Assembly (NCBI RefSeq): GCF_040549045.1
Contig: NZ_JBEWTB010000002.1
Coordinates: 2,015,501-2,079,500, forward strand
Direction of reading: 5' to 3'
Source of the DNA: Endozoicomonas sp. NE40
GTDB taxonomy: Bacteria; Pseudomonadota; Gammaproteobacteria; Pseudomonadales; Endozoicomonadaceae
Length of the DNA: 64,000 nucleotides
Positions within the stretch are counted from its first letter, which is position 1, and the number at the start of each line of letters is the position of its first letter. Positions 51,533 to 60,356 of this stretch are shown one piece after another. The position numbers were made by a program, and so were the translations under genes. The notes below the pieces were generated by a model. That model saw only the letters and a list, made by a program, of their open reading frames with translations. It ran no database searches and had not been told where the DNA came from.

Positions 51533-52957
51533 TCAGTGCGCCATGGCAACAGTTTGTCCGGTCATATCCGGACGGTCATTGATATAACGCTTACTGATGG
51601 CATTCAGCCGGAGTGCCAGAAAAGTGGCAGCCAGCGTCAGGGCGGTGACCAGGCCGACCCACAAACCATGAGGTCCCATCGGATCAACCAGCCAGTCTGT
51701 CAGGCCAAGGATATAGCCAAATGGCAGGGCAATCCCCCAACACGCGATGAGAATCATCACCATCGGCACGCGGGTATCCTTGTAGCCTCGCAACGCACCA
51801 TTGGAAGCCACCTGAACACCGTCAACAAACTGGAACATAGCGGCAAACAACAACAGTTCCGCAGCCAGCACTTTCACAGCCAGGTCGTTGGTATAAATGC
51901 TGGTCACCACATCTGGCAGGAACCACATAACCGATGCACTGAAGCAAGCTGTCACCAGCGTGGTCGCAATACCGGCAAAACTGATAAACCGGGCCTGCTC
52001 AAACTGTTCTGCTCCCAGTGCCTGCCCGACACGAATAGTAATGCCCATTGAAACGCTCATCGGCAACATAAAACACAGGCTGGTAAAGTTCAGGGCCACC
52101 TGGTGTCCTGCAACGGTGACTGCGCCCAACTGCCCAATCACCAGGGCAACGGCTGAGAAGATGCTGGCTTCAAAGAAAATCGCCAGCCCCATCGGTACAC
52201 CCAGTTTCAGGTGCGCTTTCATCACCGACAGAGAAGGCCATTCCCACCGACCATAAAGGTCAGCATCTTTATGGCGCTCATCAAAGCGAGTGTAAAAGAA
52301 CATCAGCACCGTCATCAGCCAGAAACAGATGGCGGTGGCATAACCACAGCCCACACTTCCCAGCTCAGGAAAACCGAAGCGCCCATAGATCAGGACATAG
52401 TTCACCGGGATGTTCAGCAACAGAGCGGCAAAACTGAACAGCATGCCCGGTTTGGTCATTGAACGCGCTTCGCAGTAACAGGCCATGACCTGATAAAGAA
52501 AGATGGCAGGAATGCCCCATGCCAGTGCTGCCAGATAATCACGGGTAATGGCTGATACTTCCGGCTCAATCTGAAGAAAGTCGAGCAGCGGCCCGGCATT
52601 CAGCAAGAAGGCAATCGCCAGAATACTGAATAACACCGCAATCCAGTAAGCCTGACGTACCGGTGTCGCTATCCTGTCGACTTTCCCGGCACCAAACAGT
52701 TGTGCCACCGTTGGCGTGGTCGCCATCATAATGCCACGAACCAGCAGGTATACTGGCATCCAGATACTGGAACCCAGCGCCACAGCAGCAAGGTCCTGAG
52801 CCGAATACTGTCCCGCCATGCTGGTGTCGACAAAACTCATTCCGGTTGCCGACAACTGCGCCCCAAGTATCGGGCCGCCCAGAAAAACCAGTTCTCTCAG
52901 TTCTTTGAAATATCGTCCAGGTAATGGTGGTTTATTTTGATTTAGAGTTGATGTCAT
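51533..52957 (-). CDS. norM: MATE-family multidrug/Na+ antiporter
   Basis: A 474-residue, 12-helix inner-membrane exporter of the NorM branch. Landmarks are LGGPILGAQLSATGMSFVDTSMAGQYSAQDLAAVALGSS in the first two helices (with the conserved Asp), AWGIPAIFLYQVMACYCEA, LKLGVPMGLAIFFEASIF at the start of the second half, and GVQVASNGALRGYKDTRVP. It expels cationic drugs in exchange for Na+ or H+. It is divergent from mutM. Confidence 0.9.
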   Translation of the reverse strand: MTSTLNQNKPPLPGRYFKELRELVFLGGPILGAQLSATGMSFVDTSMAGQYSAQDLAAVALGSSIWMPVYLLVRGIMMATTPTVAQLFGAGKVDRIATPVRQAYWIAVLFSILAIAFLLNAGPLLDFLQIEPEVSAITRDYLAALAWGIPAIFLYQVMACYCEARSMTKPGMLFSFAALLLNIPVNYVLIYGRFGFPELGSVGCGYATAICFWLMTVLMFFYTRFDERHKDADLYGRWEWPSLSVMKAHLKLGVPMGLAIFFEASIFSAVALVIGQLGAVTVAGHQVALNFTSLCFMLPMSVSMGITIRVGQALGAEQFEQARFISFAGIATTLVTACFSASVMWFLPDVVTSIYTNDLAVKVLAAELLLFAAMFQFVDGVQVASNGALRGYKDTRVPMVMILIACWGIALPFGYILGLTDWLVDPMGPHGLWVGLVTALTLAATFLALRLNAISKRYINDRPDMTGQTVAMAH

Positions 52958-53089
52958 TTTTTCTCGCTGATTATTCCACTTTTGCCATGCAATCCCGGTG
53001 CAAAAGTACGGCTATTCTATCAATGCATTAATAAGAGTCCGATGGTAATGTTCATATCGTCCATGGGATTTTTACTTAAGTGGAACGCC

Positions 53090-53905
53090 ATGCCAGAACT
53101 GCCCGAAGTCGAAACCACCCGCCGTGGTATAGAACCGCACATTGTCGGACAAACCATCAACCGCGTAGAGGTACGCAACCCGAAACTGCGCTGGCCTGTT
53201 CCTGATAACCTTTCCGGGCTGCTGACAGGCAAGGTTATCCAGTCGGTCAAGCGCCGGGCAAAATATCTGTTGCTTGAAGTCGAAGGTGGTAACCTGCTGA
53301 TTCATCTGGGCATGTCAGGCAGTCTGAGAATGGCCAACAGAGGCGAACCCGTTAAAAAACACGACCATGTTGACATACTTTTCAACAATGGTGCCTGCCT
53401 GCGTTACCACGACCCCCGTCGTTTTGGTGCAGTATTGTGGAGCAGCGCCCCTGTCAGTGAACATAAACTGCTCAATAAACTGGGGCCAGAACCCCTGAGT
53501 GACGATTTTTCATCCAGCCTGCTCTATCGCCTGTCACGAAATAAATCTCAGGCAGTAAAAACCTTTATCATGGATAGCCATGTAGTCGTTGGCGTTGGTA
53601 ACATTTATGCCAATGAAGCGCTGTTTAAAGCGGGCATCCGCCCGGACCGGCCAGCGGGGAAAATTTCCAGAGCCCGTTATGAACGTCTGACGGATTGCAT
53701 CAAAACCACTCTGGCAGATGCCATCAGACAGGGAGGAACCACCCTGAGGGACTTTGTCGGCGGTGATGGAAAACCCGGTTACTTCAAACAGCAGCTTACC
53801 GTTTATGGTCGTACCGGTGAGCCATGTACACGATGCCAATCGTCTGTTATTGAAAGCAGGCTGGGCAATCGAAGTACATTTTATTGCAAAAAATGTCAGC
53901 GCTGA
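53090..53905 (+). CDS. mutM: Formamidopyrimidine-DNA glycosylase
   Basis: Removes 8-oxoguanine and formamidopyrimidines from DNA. The start is the ATG at 53090 (MPELPEVETTRRGIEPH), where Pro1 is the catalytic residue after Met removal; the 36 upstream in-frame residues are not part of the gene. The helix-two-turn-helix contains SHVVVGVGNIYANEALF and Lys in GMSGSLRM precedes it. The C-terminal zinc finger is CTRCQSS...FYCKKCQR. 271 residues, the usual length. Confidence 0.97.
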   Translation: MPELPEVETTRRGIEPHIVGQTINRVEVRNPKLRWPVPDNLSGLLTGKVIQSVKRRAKYLLLEVEGGNLLIHLGMSGSLRMANRGEPVKKHDHVDILFNNGACLRYHDPRRFGAVLWSSAPVSEHKLLNKLGPEPLSDDFSSSLLYRLSRNKSQAVKTFIMDSHVVVGVGNIYANEALFKAGIRPDRPAGKISRARYERLTDCIKTTLADAIRQGGTTLRDFVGGDGKPGYFKQQLTVYGRTGEPCTRCQSSVIESRLGNRSTFYCKKCQR

Positions 53906-53947
53906 GGCATCCCCCCAGCTCCCCTAAACAGATTAAACACAGTTTTA

Positions 53948-54568
53948 ATGGATAAACATCAGCTACATCCTACTCCGGTAAAAGAGCCGGCAAAAGAGCC
54001 GGTAAAAGCCGCCATTGGTCGTCTTATTCTTCGAATCTTAGGAGGCTGGCACATTGAAGGCCGCCCCCCTGCTGCCAGCAAATATGTGATTATTGTCGCT
54101 CATCACACCTCTAACTGGGACTTCGCTGTCGGCATCGCCGTCAAGCTGGCACTTGGGTTGAAACTGCAGTTTTTTGCCAAACACTCACTTTTCTTCTGGC
54201 CCCTGGGTGTGCTGATGCGAGGATTAGGTGGCGTTCCTATCAAAAGGGACGAGTCCCTGAACCGGGTAGACGCCAGCATTGAACAGATCAAAAAAGCGGA
54301 TGAGTTTGTGCTGGTCATCACCCCGGAAGGCACTCGTTCAAAAGTAGAGCGCTGGAAGACCGGCTTCTACCATATTGCCAAAGGGGCAGAGATACCTGTC
54401 ATCCCTGTTGCCTTTGATTTTAAACATCGAAAAGCAGTCTTCGGTCATCCACTACCCATCACGGATAACAAAGAACACGACATCAAAGAGATGCACCGTT
54501 TCTTTCTGCCCTATAAACCAAAGCATCCTGAGCTGGCCTGCAATGGTCCTTTTGGGCAATTAAAATAG
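53948..54568 (+). CDS. PlsC-like lysophospholipid acyltransferase
   Basis: A 206-residue glycerolipid acyltransferase fold. The catalytic HX4D is in IVAHHTSNWDFAVG, the glycerophosphate motif in PEGTRSKVERWKTGFYHIA, and VPIKRDES and EIPVIPVAFDF follow the family order. A hydrophobic segment spans about 57-75. The N-terminus has a small in-frame 12-base repeat (KEPAKEPVKA). It probably acylates lysophosphatidate or a related lipid at the inner membrane; it is shorter than canonical PlsC. Confidence 0.82.
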   Translation: MDKHQLHPTPVKEPAKEPVKAAIGRLILRILGGWHIEGRPPAASKYVIIVAHHTSNWDFAVGIAVKLALGLKLQFFAKHSLFFWPLGVLMRGLGGVPIKRDESLNRVDASIEQIKKADEFVLVITPEGTRSKVERWKTGFYHIAKGAEIPVIPVAFDFKHRKAVFGHPLPITDNKEHDIKEMHRFFLPYKPKHPELACNGPFGQLK

Positions 54569-54578
54569 TCGAGTACCT

Positions 54579-56615
54579 TTATACCACCCCCGGTCTGGAA
54601 TGAATTCGCCTGACTTTGTTCCAGTCGAGCGGCTGTCTGGTATAAGGGTTCGTGCCATAACGTTTATAAGTCTCGCAAAGTGCCTCATAAGTTAGCTGGA
54701 TATCTTCAGGTTCGGGTAACAGCACCATTTGCGTCGTTTCTGATACTTCCTCATTCGTCAGATCGCAGTATTCCCTGATGCTTGTGACATACGCAACCGG
54801 AAGTTGATCGAAGGCTGGAATGTCCTGACTGCGCTCGAACTGTTGCCAGAACGGCCAGTTTTTCAGATATTCCTCAACCTCCTTTTCTGTACATTCATTC
54901 TTAATCGTCTCCTGTATCTCTTTTTTACGTCTTTCATCCAGCTCGTAGTCATAGCCTGACTCAATTTCCACCGTCTGCCCGGGCAGGTTAAACTCTTTCT
55001 GAAAAGCGAGATGCAAGGTCAGTTCGACTTCAACATCATCCAGGTCCTTTTCGTTCGCAAACTTGCGGGCATGCTCTTTGATCTTTCTAAGGTACAACAT
55101 CTGTCTGGCTGTGGATTTTGCTTCATCAGGATCATTACAACCCTCTAACCGTCTTTCAGACAGGACCAACAGGGTTAAACACTCAAGATCATTCAGTGCG
55201 AGAATGACCTTGTCACCGCAAGTGATGATAGCTGAGTACATAGTATCAAGGGCTCGCGCTCTTATTTCACCGTCAGAATCCTCAGATATAAGAGGAAGTA
55301 CATTCAAAACGCGTTGCGCCAGAGAACCAGGACTGACTCGATACTCTGCGGTTCTGGTAAGGTGTTCCATGTATTCAACCAAAGTTCCCTTGTCTGAGTC
55401 ATTAAGATGTTCAATACCAGGTGCCAATTGTCCGGATTGCGCATTCCTGCTCCAAAAACCAAACGCTTTGGTAAAGTCATCAAAGGTTTCATCGGGTGCG
55501 TTATCAAGAGGCTGACAGGCAAGTTTTATGTTCTCATTAAAAGCCCGATCCCTCTCGTCGGGACAACGTGGAATGCTGTCCCAGTTATCTATCGTTATAT
55601 ACCGGATTCTGCTATTCCCACTGTCCCCCTGAGAGATAATGTACTCTGGCAGGGGGGAGAGGCGCTTACAACCTGACAAAACAATATTCCCACCGACTTT
55701 AAAGTCCCTCTCGCTTTCAGGCAGTATCCTGAGCTGGTAGCAGCCTGATAAATCAACATCATTCTCAACTTCAATATGTTTCAGACACGCCAGTCTTACG
55801 CATCTTGTCAGATAGAAACTGCCTTTACATTGTGTCTTGCCTGTCCAGGTTTTCAGACTACCGCATCCCGTCATATTAATATTTCCATGAACTGACATAC
55901 TTCCGGTTTGGTCAGTGATCTCTGTACACCCGCTGGCATCAAAGTCATTCATGACAATGAGCCTTTCCCCCAGAGCCTTAAGGTTAAAGCAGCTGATTAT
56001 TATGCAGTCTTTCTGAACATACAGATTTTTGGGGAAGTTTCTGAGTGCGTAACAATCTTCAAGATTCAGCTCACCTAAAACAATGAGGTGATCGGGCAGT
56101 GTTTTTAATCGGGTATCACCAGACAGGTCAATGTCACCTTTTACTATATAACAGACCCCCGAAGAAAAGACCTTCCCACTTAAGAGCATTTCTTTAAACT
56201 CTTCAGCAGAAAGAACCTGCGTACTATCAGCGTCTGAAGTTAACGCGAAACTGCCTTCAACTTCTGAGGGCATCCCATCATTGCCATGCTGTTGTAAAAA
56301 AGCCTGGAAAGCATATGCTCCTGCTGAGGAATGAACGTTTTCTCCCTGCCCTCCAGGCGATGAGTGTCCGAAAGTATCTTGACCAGAGTTTACATAAATA
56401 ACCGCAGAGGTTGAGGGAGTTACTTTACGGTCTCCGCCGGGAGTAACGGCATCAGGCCGGGTGGCAGCTGGTAATAATCTGCCTTCCTGGTTTTGAAAGG
56501 TAATGCAACCGCCACTGCCTGCAGGCTGTTCACAATCTGAAGCGACCGTTGCCGATGGGGGTTGCCGTGGTGGAGATGGCGGCTGTGACAGAGCATGACT
56601 ACGTCCTGTATGCAT
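54579..56615 (-). CDS. LRR-NEL protein resembling IpaH/SspH E3 ubiquitin ligases
   Basis: The start is the ATG at 56615 with a strong AAGGAG 8-9 bases upstream, giving 678 residues; the 70-residue extension lies antisense to a riboswitch and is rejected. Residues 1-150 are Ser/Pro/Gly-rich and disordered-looking, as in secreted effectors. About eight leucine-rich repeats follow (155-330), of the pattern VxGxIxLxGCxxLxxLPxxL with period about 20. The C-terminal 380-600 matches the NEL domain: TCGDKVILALNDLE carries the CxD motif (Cys466, Asp468), and MLYLRKIKEHARK, VEVELTLHLAFQKEF, EYLKNWPFWQQF follow in NEL order. A further segment with TNPYTRQPLDW ends the protein. Such enzymes are type III secreted and ubiquitinate host proteins; no secretion genes are in the window. 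Confidence 0.82.
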   Translation of the reverse strand: MHTGRSHALSQPPSPPRQPPSATVASDCEQPAGSGGCITFQNQEGRLLPAATRPDAVTPGGDRKVTPSTSAVIYVNSGQDTFGHSSPGGQGENVHSSAGAYAFQAFLQQHGNDGMPSEVEGSFALTSDADSTQVLSAEEFKEMLLSGKVFSSGVCYIVKGDIDLSGDTRLKTLPDHLIVLGELNLEDCYALRNFPKNLYVQKDCIIISCFNLKALGERLIVMNDFDASGCTEITDQTGSMSVHGNINMTGCGSLKTWTGKTQCKGSFYLTRCVRLACLKHIEVENDVDLSGCYQLRILPESERDFKVGGNIVLSGCKRLSPLPEYIISQGDSGNSRIRYITIDNWDSIPRCPDERDRAFNENIKLACQPLDNAPDETFDDFTKAFGFWSRNAQSGQLAPGIEHLNDSDKGTLVEYMEHLTRTAEYRVSPGSLAQRVLNVLPLISEDSDGEIRARALDTMYSAIITCGDKVILALNDLECLTLLVLSERRLEGCNDPDEAKSTARQMLYLRKIKEHARKFANEKDLDDVEVELTLHLAFQKEFNLPGQTVEIESGYDYELDERRKKEIQETIKNECTEKEVEEYLKNWPFWQQFERSQDIPAFDQLPVAYVTSIREYCDLTNEEVSETTQMVLLPEPEDIQLTYEALCETYKRYGTNPYTRQPLDWNKVRRIHSRPGVV

Positions 56616-56780
56616 CTTAAATGCTCCTTTTGCTTTTAGGCCGAATACATTAGCATCAGGTTTGACAGTCTGAATCACCTTTGGTTCCAGCCAACTCAAC
56701 GGTTTCAATCCTGAAGTTCGGTCAGAGGCACTCCGGGTTGCGAATATAGACACAAACCTCCAAACCCAATAGACTCGACG

Positions 56781-56864
56781 CGTTGGTTGGGGTGTGGCCT
56801 GTAAAGATCGCTGAGAAATACCCATTGAACCTGAACCAGATAATGCTGGCGTAGGAAACCGACG
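56781..56864 (+). ncRNA. TPP riboswitch upstream of thiD
   Basis: Plus-strand THI-box: P1 arms CGTTGGTT and AACCGACG, GGGGTGTGGCC, CGCTGAGAAATACCC, TTGAACCTGAACCAGATAA and TGCTGGCGTAGGAAACC. The aptamer ends 91 bases before the thiD start. The 340-bp region 56616-56955 otherwise holds the promoters of thiD and of the divergent NEL gene; no other gene is seen. Confidence 0.93.
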
Positions 56865-56931
56865 AACAAGCGATTCATCGTTGCCTTATAAACAGCTGCT
56901 TTTATCGCTTGCCTCAACGTTTCCATCGTCA

Positions 56932-56953
56932 GTTCGGAAGGAGTAAACCGAAC
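56932..56953 (+). promoter_or_regulatory. Hairpin presenting the thiD ribosome-binding site
   Basis: GTTCGG and CCGAAC are exact complements around AAGGAGTAAA, so the Shine-Dalgarno sequence lies in the loop. The linear distance to the ATG (12 bases) is long. The stem may be part of the riboswitch expression platform. Confidence 0.5.
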
Positions 56954-56955
56954 CG

Positions 56956-57789
56956 ATGATAACTGATAAAACCCTATCCACTCCCATTGCCCTGACCATT
57001 GCCGGATCAGACAGCGGTGGCGGTGCCGGAATCCAGGCTGACCTGAAAACTTTCTCGGCTCTGGGCGCTTACGGTTGCAGTGTGATTACCGCCCTGACCG
57101 CCCAGAATACCCGGGGTGTTCAGGGAATCTTCGACGTTGACCCTGCCTTCATTCATCAACAGCTTGACTCTGTCCTGTCCGACCTTGATGTAAAAGCCGT
57201 AAAAGTCGGTATGCTCAGCCAGCCGGAAGTGATTGAAACCGTTGCTGAACGCATTGAGTATTACCAGGTAAAACGCCTGGTGGTTGATCCGGTCATGGTC
57301 GCCACCAGCGGTGACGTTCTGCTGCAGAGTGAAGCGATTAAAATCCTGAAAGAAGTCCTGATCCCTAAAGCTTCCCTGATTACACCTAACCTGCCCGAAG
57401 CCGCTGTTCTGCTGGGGCAGGACAAGCCGGAAAATACCCAACAAATGCTGGATATGATTGAACCACTGCTGGAGCTGGGTGCTAAAGCGGTACTTCTGAA
57501 AGGCGGTCATCTGACAGGCAGCCAGGTGGAAAGCGGCAAGGCCGTAGACTTTTACCACGATGGTCAGTCCCTGCACCGTCTGGAATCCCCCTGGACGGAA
57601 ACCGGTAACACCCATGGCACAGGCTGTACCCTGTCTTCCGCCATTACAGCACTGCTCGCACAAGGCTACAGCATGAGTGAGGCGGTTCAGGGGGGCAAAG
57701 AATACATTGCGGCAGCCATTGCCAAGGCTGACGAGTTAAACATTGGACAGGGTCATGGCCCGGTACACCACTTCTACCGGAACTGGTGA
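56956..57789 (+). CDS. thiD: Hydroxymethylpyrimidine (phosphate) kinase
   Basis: Phosphorylates HMP and HMP-P to HMP-PP for thiamine synthesis; 277 residues, ribokinase fold. Motifs: ALTIAGSDSGGGAGIQADLK, GCSVITALTAQNT, VKVGMLSQPEVIETVA, VVDPVMVATSG, ITPNLPEAAVLLG and the catalytic GTGCTLSSAITA. It lies under a TPP riboswitch and overlaps the downstream transporter ATPase start, which indicates one operon. Confidence 0.97.
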   Translation: MITDKTLSTPIALTIAGSDSGGGAGIQADLKTFSALGAYGCSVITALTAQNTRGVQGIFDVDPAFIHQQLDSVLSDLDVKAVKVGMLSQPEVIETVAERIEYYQVKRLVVDPVMVATSGDVLLQSEAIKILKEVLIPKASLITPNLPEAAVLLGQDKPENTQQMLDMIEPLLELGAKAVLLKGGHLTGSQVESGKAVDFYHDGQSLHRLESPWTETGNTHGTGCTLSSAITALLAQGYSMSEAVQGGKEYIAAAIAKADELNIGQGHGPVHHFYRNW

Positions 57790-58553
57790 TGTTTGACGTT
57801 ATTATCAAGGGTGCCTCACTGTCGTACGACAGCAAACCTGTTTTTACCGGACTGAATTTAACCCTTAAGGGCGGGCAGTGGACCTGCCTGCTCGGGGGCA
57901 GCGGTGTTGGTAAAACCAGTCTGCTGCGGTTTATTGCCGGTCTGAATATAAGTAGTCAGGACGTTTCAGTCTCGGGTACCGCCTTGTGTCAGGATGGTTT
58001 TGAGCTGAACCAGCGCATCGCCTGGATGGCGCAGCAGGATCTGCTGCTGCCCTGGTTTTCAGTGCTCGACAACATCACCCTTGGACAGCGTCTTCGCAGT
58101 CCGGTGTTTCGTCGCCAGAAAGTGGCTTCTGAACATCTGGAACAGGCAAAAGACATACTCAACCGGGTGGGTCTCAGTGACAAGGTGCAGGAGCTGCCAC
58201 AGAACCTTTCCGGTGGTCAGCGACAGCGGGTTGCACTGGCACGCACATTGATGGAAAACCGTCCGGTGGTGTTGATGGATGAACCCTTTGGCGCCCTGGA
58301 TGCCATCACCCGGCTAAACCTTCAGGACCTTGCCTGCGAACTGCTGCATAACCGTACGGTACTGCTGATCACCCACGATCCGCTGGAAGCCCTGCGCCTG
58401 GGGCATCAGGTCTACCACCTGCAGGGACATCCTGCCCGATTGACCGACCCCATAGTTCCTCCCGGCGCAATACCCCGTTCACTGGACAACAGTCAGCTGA
58501 TGTCCCTGCATGGTCAGTTGCTGGAACGGCTGCGTCATGAGGAGGCCGCCTGA
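57789..58553 (+). CDS. thiZ: Thiamine-pyrimidine ABC transporter ATPase (ThiZ-like)
   Basis: A 254-residue ATPase from the ATG at 57789, which overlaps the thiD stop by one base. Walker A is GGSGVGKTS, the signature LSGGQRQRVALARTL, Walker B VVLMDEPFGALD, and the switch His is in LLITHDPLEAL. It pairs with the permease and binding protein that follow, forming a ThiXYZ-type importer for HMP or formylaminopyrimidine. Nitrate/taurine-type importers are related, but the thiD/riboswitch context favours pyrimidine. Confidence 0.88.
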   Translation: MFDVIIKGASLSYDSKPVFTGLNLTLKGGQWTCLLGGSGVGKTSLLRFIAGLNISSQDVSVSGTALCQDGFELNQRIAWMAQQDLLLPWFSVLDNITLGQRLRSPVFRRQKVASEHLEQAKDILNRVGLSDKVQELPQNLSGGQRQRVALARTLMENRPVVLMDEPFGALDAITRLNLQDLACELLHNRTVLLITHDPLEALRLGHQVYHLQGHPARLTDPIVPPGAIPRSLDNSQLMSLHGQLLERLRHEEAA

Positions 58554-59293
58554 TGATACGTCCTCTGATTGTTGTACTGGGTTTGCTGCTGGGCTGGGAA
58601 ACCCTGGTCCGAGTGCTGGAAATGCCCAGCTATATTCTGCCCGGTCCCACACAGGTTGCCCTCAGCATGCACGACAATGCCAGTCTGCTTTGGGATAACA
58701 CGCTGGTCACCATGACAGAGATGCTGCTTGGTCTGGGTCTTGGCGTCAGCCTGGGCGTTCTGCTGGCTTTGTTGCTGGTGTATTTCAGCAGCCTGCGTCC
58801 ATGGTTGTTGCCATTGCTGCTGATTACCCAGGCCATCCCGGTATTTGCGCTGGCCCCCATTCTGATGCTCTGGTTTGGTTACGGGCTGGCCTCCAAGGTG
58901 GTGATGACCATCCTTGTGATTTTCTTCCCGGTGGCTACCTGCTGCTATGACGGCTTGCGACACACTAATAAAGAGTGGCTGGAAATGGCACACACCATGG
59001 GCGGCAACGGCTTTGCCATTCTCCGTTACATCCGCTGGCCTGCTGCCCTGCCAGCACTGGCATCGGGTTTGCGGGTCGCAGTCGTGGTGGCTCCGATTGG
59101 TGCCGTCGTGGGAGAGTGGGTAGGTTCCAGTGCCGGACTGGGTTATATGATGATGCAGGCTAATGCCCGACTCTGGGTAGACCAGATGTTTGCGGCCCTG
59201 GCTGTTCTGGCTACCTGTACCGTCAGCCTTTATTTCATAACAGATCATTTGCTGAAGAAGTGGATTCCCTGGCAGACGGAAACAGCCCGGTAA
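58553..59293 (+). CDS. thiX: Thiamine-pyrimidine ABC transporter permease (ThiX-like)
   Basis: A 246-residue inner-membrane permease with about six helices. The EAA loop equivalent is EWLEMAHTMGGNGFAILRYIRWPAALP, and the C-terminal PIGAVVGEWVGSSAGLGYMMMQA is typical of this branch. The ATG overlaps the thiZ stop (TGATG). Confidence 0.9.
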   Translation: MIRPLIVVLGLLLGWETLVRVLEMPSYILPGPTQVALSMHDNASLLWDNTLVTMTEMLLGLGLGVSLGVLLALLLVYFSSLRPWLLPLLLITQAIPVFALAPILMLWFGYGLASKVVMTILVIFFPVATCCYDGLRHTNKEWLEMAHTMGGNGFAILRYIRWPAALPALASGLRVAVVVAPIGAVVGEWVGSSAGLGYMMMQANARLWVDQMFAALAVLATCTVSLYFITDHLLKKWIPWQTETAR

Positions 59294-59339
59294 AACAACT
59301 CTCTAAAACGTAAAGAACTAATACATTAGGATTTGAAAC

Positions 59340-60287
59340 GTGCTTAAACGACTATTGTCATTCATTTTAGTGTTGTTGCCGATGGTGGTAACCGCAGCCC
59401 CCGTTGAGAAAAACAAAGACCTGACCCTGATGCTGGAATGGTTTATCAACCCCGACCATGCACCCATTATTGTGGCGCAGCAGAAGGGTTATTTTGAACA
59501 GGAAGGTCTTAACGTCACCATTCAGGAACCAGCTGACCCGAACCTGCCCCCAAAACTGGTGGCAGCAGGTAATGCTGACATTGCAGTGTATTACCAGCAT
59601 GCCCTGAGTTATGCCGTGGATTCAGGGCTTCCGCTGGTCTGGGCCGGCACCCTGGTAGCGACCCCTCTGGATGGCCTGATTGTTCTGGAAGAAGGCAAAA
59701 TCAAAAGCCTTGAAGACATGAAAGGCAAAACCATTGGTGTCAGCACAAACGGTAACCACAAAGCGTTTATTGATACCCTGTTCAACCCTCATGGTTTTGG
59801 TTACGACGATATTCAACTGGTGAACGTTGGCTGGAACCTGTCGTCTTCATTGATGACCGGACGGGTTGATGCCATTCTCGGTGCGTACCGTAATTTTCAG
59901 CTGAATGAGCTGATTCTGGCGGGCAGTAAAGGCAAGATGTTCTATTACGAGGAAAATGGTATTCCTCCTTACGATGAGCTGATCTTTATTGCCAACCGGG
60001 ATAAGCACGACAAAGACGCCATTCGTCGTTTCCTTCGTGGCGTTGAGCTGGGCGCACAGTTTATTGCCAACAACCCGGACAAAGGCTGGGAAATTTTCAG
60101 GGACTCCAATCCCCGTCAGCTGGATAATGAGCTGAATAAACGTGCATGGTACGACACCATTCCTCACCTGGCGCGTCGCCCTGCGGCAAAGGATACGGGG
60201 CGTTATCAGCGAGTAGCGGATTTTCTGTATGAACACAAAGAGTTGAAAAAGCCCCAGAAGGCAGATGATCTGATGATATCCCTGTAA
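59340..60287 (+). CDS. thiY: Thiamine-pyrimidine binding protein (ThiY-like)
   Basis: A 315-residue periplasmic binding protein starting at GTG 59340 with AGGA upstream. The signal peptide ends at VTAAPVEK. LMLEWFINPDHAPIIVAQQKGYF is the hallmark opening of the ThiY/Thi5 fold, and GNADIAVYYQHAL, KTIGVSTNG and GRVDAILGAYRNF follow. It should bind HMP or formylaminopyrimidine for import and phosphorylation by ThiD. Its last codons lie at the left edge of the ~0.6-kb tandem duplication. Confidence 0.9.
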   Translation: MLKRLLSFILVLLPMVVTAAPVEKNKDLTLMLEWFINPDHAPIIVAQQKGYFEQEGLNVTIQEPADPNLPPKLVAAGNADIAVYYQHALSYAVDSGLPLVWAGTLVATPLDGLIVLEEGKIKSLEDMKGKTIGVSTNGNHKAFIDTLFNPHGFGYDDIQLVNVGWNLSSSLMTGRVDAILGAYRNFQLNELILAGSKGKMFYYEENGIPPYDELIFIANRDKHDKDAIRRFLRGVELGAQFIANNPDKGWEIFRDSNPRQLDNELNKRAWYDTIPHLARRPAAKDTGRYQRVADFLYEHKELKKPQKADDLMISL

Positions 60288-60294
60288 AGACCAG

Positions 60295-60325
60295 CCTCTA
60301 TTGCGGCCTAAGGCTGCAATAGAGG
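60295..60325. terminator. Hairpin after thiY
   Basis: CCTCTATTGC and GCAATAGAGG are exact complements, extended by a G-U pair and GCC/GGC to a loop TAA. No T-run follows on the plus strand. It lies between the convergent thiY and cupin genes. In copy 2 of the duplication (near 60894) the stem is damaged by a 2-base loss in one arm. Confidence 0.6.
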
Positions 60326-60356
60326 TGTACTGTGAAAAAACAATACAAATTAAAAA

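Noticed and set aside
56616..56926. 70-residue extension of the NEL protein and a 73-codon frame on the minus strand
   Set aside because: Both overlap the plus-strand TPP riboswitch, and a strong ribosome-binding site marks 56615 as the true start.
57786..59293. Nitrate/taurine ABC importer
   Set aside because: ATPase and permease are of that general family, but the binding protein opens with the ThiY/Thi5 pattern and the operon starts with a TPP riboswitch and thiD.
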